A DNA stretch of 35,471 nt from contig JAQWWH010000058.1 in the NCBI GenBank assembly GCA_029255105.1, forward strand, positions 1 to 35,471, given 5' to 3'. The notes beneath the pieces are model-generated. The model was not told where the DNA came from, ran no database searches, and saw only the letters and a list, made by a program, of their open reading frames with translations. Below, in pieces: positions 29,121 through 35,471 of the stretch (the first letter of the stretch is position 1; each line of letters begins with the position of its first letter). A program made the position numbers and the translations under genes. The stretch comes from Flavimaricola sp. Its GTDB lineage: Bacteria; Pseudomonadota; Alphaproteobacteria; Rhodobacterales; Rhodobacteraceae.

Positions 29121-30029
29121 TTGCCGACGTCCTATTCAGATCAGTTCTACGTCATGGATCCGGGCAACCCGCCGGACCCAGGAACGAGTCTGACGCCGTC
29201 CCAGTTTTCTTTCATTGACCAGAACAACGACGGGCGGATCTCCTCCAGCAACAACGACAGCTTTGACGGCTCTGACATCACGGAAGTCTGGGTCAACGAT
29301 GTCATACGGGTCACCATGGATGGCAGCGCGGTCACCATCCGTGGGGTGACGTTCTACACGGCCGATGGGCGAGCCGTCTTTACCCCGAACGATGGCACCA
29401 TTCTCAAGCCGGCGACGTTCAACAGCTCGAGCTGGGTTACCAATAGCACGAACATCCCCGTGGGTCAGCTTGGTCCGCCCTGTTTCGCTGCCGGGACCAT
29501 GATTGAGACCGACGCCGGCCCAAAGCCGGTTGAACAGCTTGAGGTGGGCGACCGCGTCCTGACCCGCGATCATGGGATGCAGCCAATCCTGTGGACCGGG
29601 CATCGGCGCACAGATGGGACAGGTGATTTTGCCCCTATCCGGTTTGCCCCGGGCGCGCTCGACAATGAACGTCAACTGCTGGTCTCGCCGCAGCACCGGA
29701 TGCTGATCACCGGCTGGCGGGCGGAACTTTTCTTTGGTGAGGACGAGGTCCTTGTGGCCGCCAAGCATCTTGTGAATGGCGACACCATCCACCGCCTGCC
29801 AGTGCCGCAGGTCGACTACCACCATTTCCTTTGTGATGAACACGAGATTGTTCTGGCAGAAGGGCTGCTTTCGGAAAGCTTTCATCCTGGCGACTACATC
29901 ATGATGGCGGACGCTGGGATCCGGGACGAACTGCTTGCCCTGTTTCCCGAGCTTGACCCTGTGCCTGGCAAGGGCGGGCGCGTCACCGCACGACGTGTCT
30001 TGCGGGCGGTCGAGGCCCAACTTCTGTAA
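29121..30029 (+). CDS. Hint-domain protein with EF-hand-like loop
   Basis: 302 residues, starting at a TTG at 29121 preceded by ggag; the MPTSYSDQFYVMDPGNPP beginning is characteristic of this family. Residues 33-40 (DQNNDGRI) form a Ca2+-binding EF-hand/dockerin-like loop in the N-terminal half. The Hint (hedgehog/intein-type) domain begins at Cys121 (PCFAAGTMIETDAGPKPVEQ), with VGDRVLTRDHG, LVSPQHRMLITG and EHEIVLAEGLLSESFHPGDY. In inteins and hedgehogs this Cys performs an N-S acyl shift, so self-cleavage between residues 120 and 121 is possible, but no C-terminal intein Asn is seen. There is no classical signal peptide. Roseobacters carry many such proteins, often considered surface or secreted, but the role is not known. 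Confidence 0.85.
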   Translation: MPTSYSDQFYVMDPGNPPDPGTSLTPSQFSFIDQNNDGRISSSNNDSFDGSDITEVWVNDVIRVTMDGSAVTIRGVTFYTADGRAVFTPNDGTILKPATFNSSSWVTNSTNIPVGQLGPPCFAAGTMIETDAGPKPVEQLEVGDRVLTRDHGMQPILWTGHRRTDGTGDFAPIRFAPGALDNERQLLVSPQHRMLITGWRAELFFGEDEVLVAAKHLVNGDTIHRLPVPQVDYHHFLCDEHEIVLAEGLLSESFHPGDYIMMADAGIRDELLALFPELDPVPGKGGRVTARRVLRAVEAQLL

Positions 30030-30100
30030 CGGTCCCTTTCGTCCCAATGGGACCCGGTCGCGGGCTTGACCCGGCCGATCACGCGATGGCTTATGGCGAC

Positions 30101-30853
30101 ATGGCGCGCACACCCAAATCAACAAGAAGGCCGCGGAGTGGCTCCAGGGCCAAGACCGAGGAAAAGCCTGGCAAACGGCGTCGTCCGTTGCGATGGCTAT
30201 TCCAGTGGCTGTTGCGAGGACTTGTTGTGATTTCCGGAACCGTTCTTTTGGCCGTGATCTTTTATAGTTTCGTCAATCCTCCGACGACACCCTACATGGT
30301 GTCCGAAGGCCGACGATTGGGCGGATTGGACCGGGAATGGGTTGCAATGGATGAGATTGCCCCGGTCATGGCCAGATCCGTTGTGGCGGCAGAAGATGCG
30401 AATTACTGCCTGCACTGGGGCCTTGATCTGAAGGCCATTCAACTGGCCATGGAGGCTGGCGGCAGTCGGGGCGCCTCAACGATCAGCCAGCAGGTGGTCA
30501 AGAATGTCTATCTTTGGCACGGGCGGTCCTGGCTGCGCAAAGCGATCGAGGCGCTTATGACGCCCGTCATTGAAGCGGTCTGGAGCAAGCGCCGGATTCT
30601 GGAGGTTTACCTTAACGTGGTTGAGTTCGACGAAGGTGTCTTTGGGGTGCAGGTCGCCGCCCGACACTATTTTAACGTCGATGCGGCTGACCTGACCCCA
30701 ACCCAGGCAGCCCGTCTGGCGGCCGTGTTGCCAAGCCCCAAGACACGGTCCGCCAGTAATCCGACCGACTTTATACGCCGCCGCGCCGCCTCGATCGCGG
30801 ATGGTGCGGCGACGATACAGGCAGATGGCCGGGCAGCCTGCTTTGAAGGTTGA
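30101..30853 (+). CDS. mtgA: Monofunctional peptidoglycan glycosyltransferase
   Basis: The ATG at 30101 gives 250 residues; earlier in-frame ATGs at 30047 and 30086 would only add an untypical extension. A basic N-terminal tail precedes a single membrane anchor (about residues 34-57). The glycosyltransferase 51 domain follows, with catalytic Glu98 in SVVAAEDANYC, then GASTISQQVVKNVYLW and RRILEVYLNVVEFDEGVFGVQ. There is no transpeptidase domain, so it is the monofunctional MtgA type that polymerises lipid II glycan strands on the periplasmic face. It follows the Hint gene by about 70 nt. Like uppP, it serves envelope synthesis, but the two are not co-transcribed. Confidence 0.94.
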   Translation: MARTPKSTRRPRSGSRAKTEEKPGKRRRPLRWLFQWLLRGLVVISGTVLLAVIFYSFVNPPTTPYMVSEGRRLGGLDREWVAMDEIAPVMARSVVAAEDANYCLHWGLDLKAIQLAMEAGGSRGASTISQQVVKNVYLWHGRSWLRKAIEALMTPVIEAVWSKRRILEVYLNVVEFDEGVFGVQVAARHYFNVDAADLTPTQAARLAAVLPSPKTRSASNPTDFIRRRAASIADGAATIQADGRAACFEG

Positions 30854-30902
30854 AGCCATCATCCCCATTGAACAGACGCCCTCACGATGGCATTGAAGTA
30901 CC

Positions 30903-31595
30903 ATGCAAACTGACCGTGCCTCTGGCTCAACAAACATACTTTATCATTACCCGCTGTCCCCTTTCAGCCGGAAGGTGAGGCTGAGCCTTGCCGAAAAGAA
31001 GATCGAAGTAAAACTCGTCGAAGAGCGCTACTGGGAACAGGATCCCGACTTTCTGCGGCGCAACCCGGCTGGCAAGGTCCCTGTCCTGAAGCTTGGCAAC
31101 CGCACGATGGCCGATAGTGGTGCCATTTGCGAATACCTCGAAGAAGCCTACCCGACACCGTCCCTCATGCCCCGCGATGCCGAGACCCGATATGAGGTTC
31201 GCCGTATTGTTAGCTGGTTCGATGACAAGTTTCATGCGGAAGTAACTTCGAAGCTGATCGGTGAGCGGGTTTTTCGGAAAGTTATGGGATCGGGTTATCC
31301 CGACAGTGCGAATGTGAAAGCCGGGGCCAAGGCGATCAAGTTTCACCTCGATTACATGTCGTGGCTATTGGAAAGCCGCCGTTGGCTGGCTGGAAATGAC
31401 ATGAGCCTTGCCGACTTTGCCGCCGCAGCCCACCTGAGCTGCCTTGACTACATATCGGATGTGGACTGGAACAGATCCGAGAGCGTCAAGGACTGGTACG
31501 CCAAAATCAAGTCGCGTCCGGCCTTCCGATCCCTGCTCGCGGATCAGGTCCCAGGGTTTATTCCGCCTGCGCATTATGCCGATCTGGATTTCTGA
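30903..31595 (+). CDS. Glutathione S-transferase family protein
   Basis: A 230-residue cytoplasmic protein. The thioredoxin-fold half carries LYHYPLSPFSRKVRLSLAEK, with Ser in the active-site position typical of bacterial members, and the glutathione contacts NPAGKVPVLKLGN and MADSGAICEYLEEAYP. The helical C-terminal half has WLAGNDMSLADFAAAAHLSCLDY, the N-capping box region. The N-terminus is about ten residues longer than usual and has no clear ribosome-binding site. The substrate is unknown. The gene ends 12 nt before the hairpin that precedes queG. Confidence 0.92.
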   Translation: MQTDRASGSTNILYHYPLSPFSRKVRLSLAEKKIEVKLVEERYWEQDPDFLRRNPAGKVPVLKLGNRTMADSGAICEYLEEAYPTPSLMPRDAETRYEVRRIVSWFDDKFHAEVTSKLIGERVFRKVMGSGYPDSANVKAGAKAIKFHLDYMSWLLESRRWLAGNDMSLADFAAAAHLSCLDYISDVDWNRSESVKDWYAKIKSRPAFRSLLADQVPGFIPPAHYADLDF

Positions 31596-31606
31596 GGCGG
31601 TGACGG

Positions 31607-31627
31607 CTGGGGGCTATCTGCCCCCAG
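31607..31627 (+). terminator. GC-rich hairpin of a repeat-type element before queG
   Basis: ctgggggc and gcccccag form a perfect 8-bp stem with loop tatct, 12 nt after the GST stop. The flank (gacccccgaggata) resembles a non-coding repeat I recognise from many Rhodobacterales intergenic regions. It probably acts as a terminator or transcript-end stabiliser for the GST gene. Confidence 0.6.
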
Positions 31628-31643
31628 ACCCCCGAGGATACTT

Positions 31644-32690
31644 GTGATCCAAAGAAGCCAGGGCCTGAAAGAGAGACTGACCTCAATTTCTCTTGAGGCG
31701 GGTTTTTCCAAGGTCGGGATCTGTCGCCCGGATGGCGTCCCCGACATCGCTGATCGCCTCGCTGCGTTTGTGGAGGCAGGTCGCCATGGTCAGATGGACT
31801 GGATGGCCAAACGCATGGCATGGCGGGGAGATCCGTCTGCCCTATGGCCCGAAGCCCGGTCGGTCATCATGCTGGCAGAGGCCTATACCCCCATTCATAA
31901 CCCTCTGGCTGTGTTGGACCAGACGGACCGTGGGGCGATCAGTGTCTATGCCCACGGCCGCGACTACCATGACCTTGTCAAGAAGCGGCTGAAGTCGGTG
32001 GGCCGCTGGCTGATTTCGGAGGTGCCTGGCGCTGAAATCAAGGTGTTTGTCGATACTGCCCCGGTGATGGAAAAGCCCCTGGCGCAGGCTGCCGGGCTGG
32101 GCTGGCAGGGCAAGCATACCAACCTGCTCGGTCGGGATCTGGGAAACTGGGTGTTTCTGGGTGCGATCTTTACCACCGCAGAACTCGAGCCGGACGCGCC
32201 TGAAGCGGAGCATTGCGGGTCTTGCACCGCCTGTCTGGATATCTGCCCGACGGATGCCTTTCCCGCCCCCTATCAACTGGATGCCCGCCGCTGCATTTCC
32301 TATCTTACGATCGAGCATCGGGGCCCTGTCGCACCCGAGCTTCGATCCCGGATGGGCAATCGCATCTACGGTTGTGACGATTGCCTGGCGGTGTGCCCCT
32401 GGAACAAGTTTGCCGTAGCCGCGACCGAGATGCGCTATCTGCGCCAGGACGGGCCGCCGTTGCTCGCCGATCTTGCCCGACTGGACGATGCGGCTTTTCG
32501 CGCCCGGTTTTCCGGCAGCCCGGTCAAGCGCATTGGTCGTGACCGCTTTGTCAGGAACGTGCTCTACGCAATCGGGAATTCAGGGGACAAGTCCTTGCAA
32601 CCGGTCGCCCAGGCCTTGGCCGACGACCCCGACGCTGCCGTCGCGGATGCGGCCCGGTGGGCGATCTCACGCCTTGGTGACCAGCCATAG
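31644..32690 (+). CDS. queG: Epoxyqueuosine reductase
   Basis: A 348-residue enzyme of the last step of queuosine tRNA modification: it reduces epoxyqueuosine to queuosine using cobalamin and two [4Fe-4S] clusters. Eight cluster cysteines are seen in [12 protein letters not shown] and [13 protein letters not shown], plus separate ones nearby. The catalytic Asp is D137 in [19 protein letters not shown], and [10 protein letters not shown] is a family signature. The C-terminus has a HEAT-like tail ([17 protein letters not shown]). The only plausible start is the GTG at 31644, with gagg 6 nt before it; both lie in the flank of a repeat-type hairpin. Cytoplasmic. Confidence 0.95.
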   Translation: MIQRSQGLKERLTSISLEAGFSKVGICRPDGVPDIADRLAAFVEAGRHGQMDWMAKRMAWRGDPSALWPEARSVIMLAEAYTPIHNPLAVLDQTDRGAISVYAHGRDYHDLVKKRLKSVGRWLISEVPGAEIKVFVDTAPVMEKPLAQAAGLGWQGKHTNLLGRDLGNWVFLGAIFTTAELEPDAPEAEHCGSCTACLDICPTDAFPAPYQLDARRCISYLTIEHRGPVAPELRSRMGNRIYGCDDCLAVCPWNKFAVAATEMRYLRQDGPPLLADLARLDDAAFRARFSGSPVKRIGRDRFVRNVLYAIGNSGDKSLQPVAQALADDPDAAVADAARWAISRLGDQP

Positions 32691-32751
32691 GTCGCACAAC
32701 CCCGTCTGGATGCTAGGCTAAGGCACTTGTTGTCCAGAGGAGCCCGACAGG

Positions 32752-33795
32752 ATGAAGACATTCGCCGCTGCCATACTGTTCCTGGTGCCCGCCTTTGCCT
32801 TGGCGCAGCCCGCTCCGGTCGAACAGGGTCCGCAGAACGCGTCTTTCGAGCCTGCGTTCCCTGACCAGACCCGGGCCCCCGGCCTGACCCAAACCCCGGT
32901 GACGGTCGAGCCCTTTGTCACCGGATTGGCGAACCCTTGGGGCATTGCGCCCTTGCCCGGCGGCGCATGGCTGGTGACTGAGCGTCCGGGCCGGTTGCGG
33001 GTGGTGACGGCGGAGGGTGCGGTCTCGGCCCCCGTTTCGGGCCTCCCGGAGGTTGATGATCGCCGGCAGGGGGGCCTGCTTGATGTTACCGTCAGCCCGG
33101 AATTCCGGCAGGACAATACCATCTTCTGGACCTACGCCAAACGCGTGCAGGGCGGCACCGTGACGGCAGCCGCCCGAGGGATCCTGGACGTCGCAGCCCT
33201 CCGCATCACCGATGTTCAGGACATCTTTGTACAGTCGCCTCCTTCCCCGACGCCGATGCACTATGGATCGCGGATCCTGCTGGATGGTCGTGGCCATGCC
33301 TTTATCACGACAGGTGAACATTCGACCCTGGCGGAGCGGGTCCTGGCCCAGGATCTTTCGACGACCTACGGAAAGGTGGTCCGCATCCAGCTGGACGGAA
33401 GCGCCCCGCCCGACAACCCCTTTGTCCGGCAGGACGGCCTTGATACGATCTGGTCCTACGGTCATCGCAACCCCCAGGGGGCGGCCATTCATCCTCGCAC
33501 CGGGGCGCTGTGGACGGTGGAGCATGGCCCCGCCGGAGGGGATGAGCTGAACCGGCCGGAACCGGGGGCAAACTATGGCTGGCCGGTGGTCAGCTACGGC
33601 GTCAACTACAACCGCAGCTCTGTCGGTACCGGTGAACCGCGGGCCGAGGGGATGGAGGAACCGGTCTACTACTGGGATCCCGTAATCGCACCGGGCGGGA
33701 TGGTGTTCTATCAGGGCAGCGGCTTTTCAGGCTGGCGAGGTGATTTGCTGATTGGGTCGCTTAACCCCGGCGCGCTGGTCCGGCTGAAGATGTAA
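32752..33795 (+). CDS. PQQ-dependent sugar dehydrogenase (Asd/YliI type), cut short by a stop
   Basis: This exported beta-propeller enzyme (347 residues up to the stop) has signal peptide MKTFAAAILFLVPAFALAQ. Family blocks are LANPWGIAPLPGGAWLVTER, GGLLDVTVSPEF, HYGSRILLDGRGHAFITTGEH, the signature YGHRNPQGAAIHP, VEHGPAGGDELN, PGANYGWPVVSYG and YYWDPVIAPGGMVFYQG. Such enzymes oxidise aldoses with PQQ and Ca2+ in the periplasm. The frame stops at TAA (33793-33795) after LVRLKM, although it remains open and family-like for 48 more codons. The truncation removes the last propeller strands and may cost stability. No PQQ synthesis genes are in the window. Confidence 0.88.
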   Translation: MKTFAAAILFLVPAFALAQPAPVEQGPQNASFEPAFPDQTRAPGLTQTPVTVEPFVTGLANPWGIAPLPGGAWLVTERPGRLRVVTAEGAVSAPVSGLPEVDDRRQGGLLDVTVSPEFRQDNTIFWTYAKRVQGGTVTAAARGILDVAALRITDVQDIFVQSPPSPTPMHYGSRILLDGRGHAFITTGEHSTLAERVLAQDLSTTYGKVVRIQLDGSAPPDNPFVRQDGLDTIWSYGHRNPQGAAIHPRTGALWTVEHGPAGGDELNRPEPGANYGWPVVSYGVNYNRSSVGTGEPRAEGMEEPVYYWDPVIAPGGMVFYQGSGFSGWRGDLLIGSLNPGALVRLKM

Positions 33796-33942
33796 GGGGG
33801 GCGGGTCATTGGGGAAGAGAGGGTGGTCACAGATCAGGGCCGTATCCGTGATGTGGAAGAGGCGCCCGACGGGTCTGTCCTGCTCTTGATAGATGCGCCG
33901 GCACCCGATGGCGGCATCGTCCGGTTGCGTCCTGCCGGCTAG
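33796..33942 (+). pseudogene. In-frame 3' remnant of the PQQ sugar dehydrogenase gene
   Basis: Directly after the TAA, the same frame continues as GGRVIGEERVVTDQGRIRDV, then EEAPDGSVLLLIDAP and GGIVRLRPAG before TAG (33940-33942). This is the expected end of the propeller domain, where the family usually reads a related G-R-V-x-G-E-E-R segment. One codon change to TAA therefore explains the break, without any frameshift. There is no start codon with a ribosome-binding site for separate expression. Confidence 0.8.
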
Positions 33943-34046
33943 CGCCGGTGGGCAAGTCTGAGCCAAAATCGGCCGTCCCGCAGCCAATAGGTGAAATTCT
34001 GTCCCTCCTGTGCTAAGGAACTGTTCCATTGATGAAGGAGATGCCA

Positions 34047-34247
34047 ATGCAACGCCATATCATCGACAGACCTTCAAGCGGCCAGGATGAACGCTCCACG
34101 ACACGCCGCTTGCACGAGTTTCTGAAACTGGACAGGCAATCGGGTGTCCATCCGGCCTTCAGGGCGCTTCATACCCGACGACCGGCCACCCGTGGGCACG
34201 GGCGGGTTCTTCAGTACCTGAGGATTGATCAGGGCCAGACCGTCTAG
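34047..34247 (+). CDS. Small hypothetical protein (66 residues)
   Basis: The ATG at 34047 is preceded 6 nt upstream by a very good aaggag (34035-34040); another in-frame ATG at 34041 lies too close to it. The product is basic and Arg/His-rich (begins MQRHIIDRPSSGQDERSTTR), without signal peptide, membrane segment or recognised domain. Codon use looks like that of its neighbours. The clean ribosome-binding site is the main evidence that it is real. Confidence 0.45.
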   Translation: MQRHIIDRPSSGQDERSTTRRLHEFLKLDRQSGVHPAFRALHTRRPATRGHGRVLQYLRIDQGQTV

Positions 34248-34311
34248 CCCAACAATCGCCGGGCAAACCTCGGGTAGGGCGTCGTTGATCGGACTGGGTC
34301 CGAAATCATGT

Positions 34312-34354
34312 TTTCCCTTCGCGGACACATGTCTAATGTGACCTTGAAGGGAAG
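34312..34354 (+). promoter_or_regulatory. Hairpin that would hide the ribosome-binding site of the DMT transporter gene
   Basis: ttcccttc (34313-34320) is fully complementary to gaagggaa (34346-34353), the ribosome-binding site just before the ATG at 34359. An inner stem cacat/atgtg (34326-34330 with 34336-34340, 5-nt loop) and two more G-C pairs stack above it, with mismatches. In mRNA this would close the start region. A temperature-, protein- or ligand-controlled switch is conceivable; it matches no riboswitch class I know. Confidence 0.45.
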
Positions 34355-34358
34355 CTTG

Positions 34359-35276
34359 ATGAACCCGCTGCGTGGAATCACATATAAGGTCTTGTCGGTT
34401 TGCATCTTTGTGGCGATGGCATCGCTGATCAAAGCGACGTCGGTCCACGTTCCGCCGGGCCAGGCCGTTTTCTTTCGGTCGTTTTTTGCGATTCCCGTCA
34501 TCGTCACCTGGCTGGTCCTGAGGGGCGAGCTGCGCCACGGGCTTGAGACATCTAACCCTATGGGCCATCTCTGGCGGGGCCTTGTCGGTACCACGGCCAT
34601 GGGCCTTGGCTTTGCCGGGCTAGGCCTCTTGCCGCTGCCCGAGGTCACCGCCATCGGCTATGCTGCGCCGCTCATGGTGGTCGTCTTTGCAGCCATGTTC
34701 CTCAACGAAAAGGTCCGCGCCTACCGGCTGTCGGCTGTTGCCCTTGGTCTGGTGGGGGTGATGATCGTTCTGTCGCCGCGTTTGTCGATCGGTGCGGAAA
34801 TGGACAGCCGCGAGACATTGGGAGCGGTTGTCGTTCTGGGCGGAGCCTTTTTTGCCGCACTTGCCCAGGTGTTTGTCCGCAAGCTTGTCCAGACCGAAGG
34901 GACGGCGGCTATCGTGTTTTGGTTTTCGGTGACGGCCACGGTGCTGTCGTCACTGACAATCTTCTGGGGTTGGGTCATGCCCGCCCCAACAGAATTTGCG
35001 ATGCTGATCCTTGCCGGGCTTCTTGGGGGCGTGGGACAGATATTCCTGACGACGGGTTATCGACATGCCGATGCCTCGCTGATTGCGCCTTTTGAATATA
35101 CCTCAATGCTGCTTGCGCTGGGTGTGGGGTACTTTATATTTGGTGAGGTGCCGACCCTGATAATGCTGACCGGGGCCGCGATCATCATTACCGCTGGTGT
35201 CCTGATCATCTTCAGGGAACGGCAACTGGGCCTTGAAAGGGCGAGACAACGCAAGGCCACCACCCCGGGCGCCTGA
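34359..35276 (+). CDS. DMT-superfamily (EamA) transporter
   Basis: The start is placed at the ATG at 34359 (MNPLRGITYK), with gaaggga just upstream, giving 305 residues. ATGs at 34308 and 34329 would add a non-family extension, and the second lies inside the hairpin. Two EamA repeats of about five membrane helices each are visible; GLLPLPEVTAIGYAAPLMVV closes the substrate path of the first, and GYRHADASLIAPFEYTSMLL is the matching segment of the second. These inner-membrane carriers usually export amino acids, metabolites or drugs; the substrate is not predictable. The gene precedes a carrier gene on the opposite strand. Confidence 0.9.
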   Translation: MNPLRGITYKVLSVCIFVAMASLIKATSVHVPPGQAVFFRSFFAIPVIVTWLVLRGELRHGLETSNPMGHLWRGLVGTTAMGLGFAGLGLLPLPEVTAIGYAAPLMVVVFAAMFLNEKVRAYRLSAVALGLVGVMIVLSPRLSIGAEMDSRETLGAVVVLGGAFFAALAQVFVRKLVQTEGTAAIVFWFSVTATVLSSLTIFWGWVMPAPTEFAMLILAGLLGGVGQIFLTTGYRHADASLIAPFEYTSMLLALGVGYFIFGEVPTLIMLTGAAIIITAGVLIIFRERQLGLERARQRKATTPGA

Positions 35277-35283
35277 CAACCGG

Positions 35284-35471
35284 TCAGAGCAGGATTGCCA
35301 GAAACGCAGACACTGTCACAAACGCGCCGACCGTAGCACCGAACAGGCCAAGCGAGGCGAGGCCTTCGTGGCCGTAGTCATGGGCAAAAATGGCATAGAT
35401 ACCCATCATCGGCATGGCCGCCGACAGGATCAATGCGATACGCAATGGGTCCGACAAACCAGGCAGGCCCA
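35284..35471 (-). CDS. AEC-family (auxin efflux carrier-like) transporter, C-terminal part
   Basis: Only the last 62 codons are in the window; the start lies beyond the right edge. The translation GLSDPLRIALILSAAMPMMG, then IYAIFAHDYGHEG, followed by a final hydrophobic helix to AILL and TGA, matches the end of AEC permeases, where an A-A-M-P segment precedes a Y-G-x-E motif. It faces the DMT transporter gene with a 7-nt gap. Confidence 0.7.
   Translation of the reverse strand, partial: GLPGLSDPLRIALILSAAMPMMGIYAIFAHDYGHEGLASLGLFGATVGAFVTVSAFLAILL

Noticed and set aside
30031..30053. Hairpin gtccc-aat-gggac after the Hint gene as a terminator
   Set aside because: The stem is only 5 bp, a competing pairing with ggtccc exists, and no T-tract follows.
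29136..30125. 329-codon open frame opposite the Hint-domain gene
   Set aside because: The plus-strand protein has clear Hint motifs; the antisense frame has none.

Overview
The window looks like chromosomal DNA of an alphaproteobacterium of the Rhodobacterales, probably the Roseobacter group. I base this on recognition, not on a search. The markers are an NDUFA9-like oxidoreductase, gltD and gltB in one orientation, a C-terminal Hint-domain protein, an IS91-family remnant of a type common in that order, and a high-GC, GCC/GGC-rich coding style broken by AT-richer accessory patches.

Region 1 (1-4050) is degraded accessory DNA. It holds a sulfotransferase-like gene, a fragment resembling the end of a family A DNA polymerase, a tyrosine recombinase that has lost its N-terminus, and an IS91-family transposase remnant facing the opposite way. 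The two remnants meet at one junction near 2698. A large nested hairpin follows at 3673-3739.

Region 2 (4051-15360) is a divergent uptake locus. On the minus strand, a ROK-type regulator precedes an operon of binding protein, long permease, ATPase and inositol-monophosphatase-family enzyme. On the plus strand, a second binding protein, ATPase, permease and PP2C-like phosphatase form another operon. The binding proteins resemble 'ferric iron' proteins, but I see no tyrosine pair. The sugar-type regulator and phosphatase point to a phosphorylated organic substrate. The first binding-protein gene has a TGA stop inside its natural signal peptide.

Region 3 (15361-18418) is a second accessory patch: a GntR/FCD regulator, an intact-looking tyrosine recombinase, a secreted thermonuclease-like protein and tRNA-Leu(CAG), the likely integration landmark.

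Region 4 (18436-35471) is mostly core genome: an NDUFA9-like protein, uppP, gltD and gltB, a Hint protein, mtgA, a glutathione S-transferase, queG, a PQQ-type sugar dehydrogenase with an in-frame stop near its end, a small ORF, a DMT transporter and the end of an AEC-type carrier. The most interesting stretch lies between gltD and gltB. It has three tandem paralogous exported proteins sharing a C-x10-C-x7-C...C pattern, then a 42-codon ORF joined by ATGA overlaps to both the third paralog and gltB.
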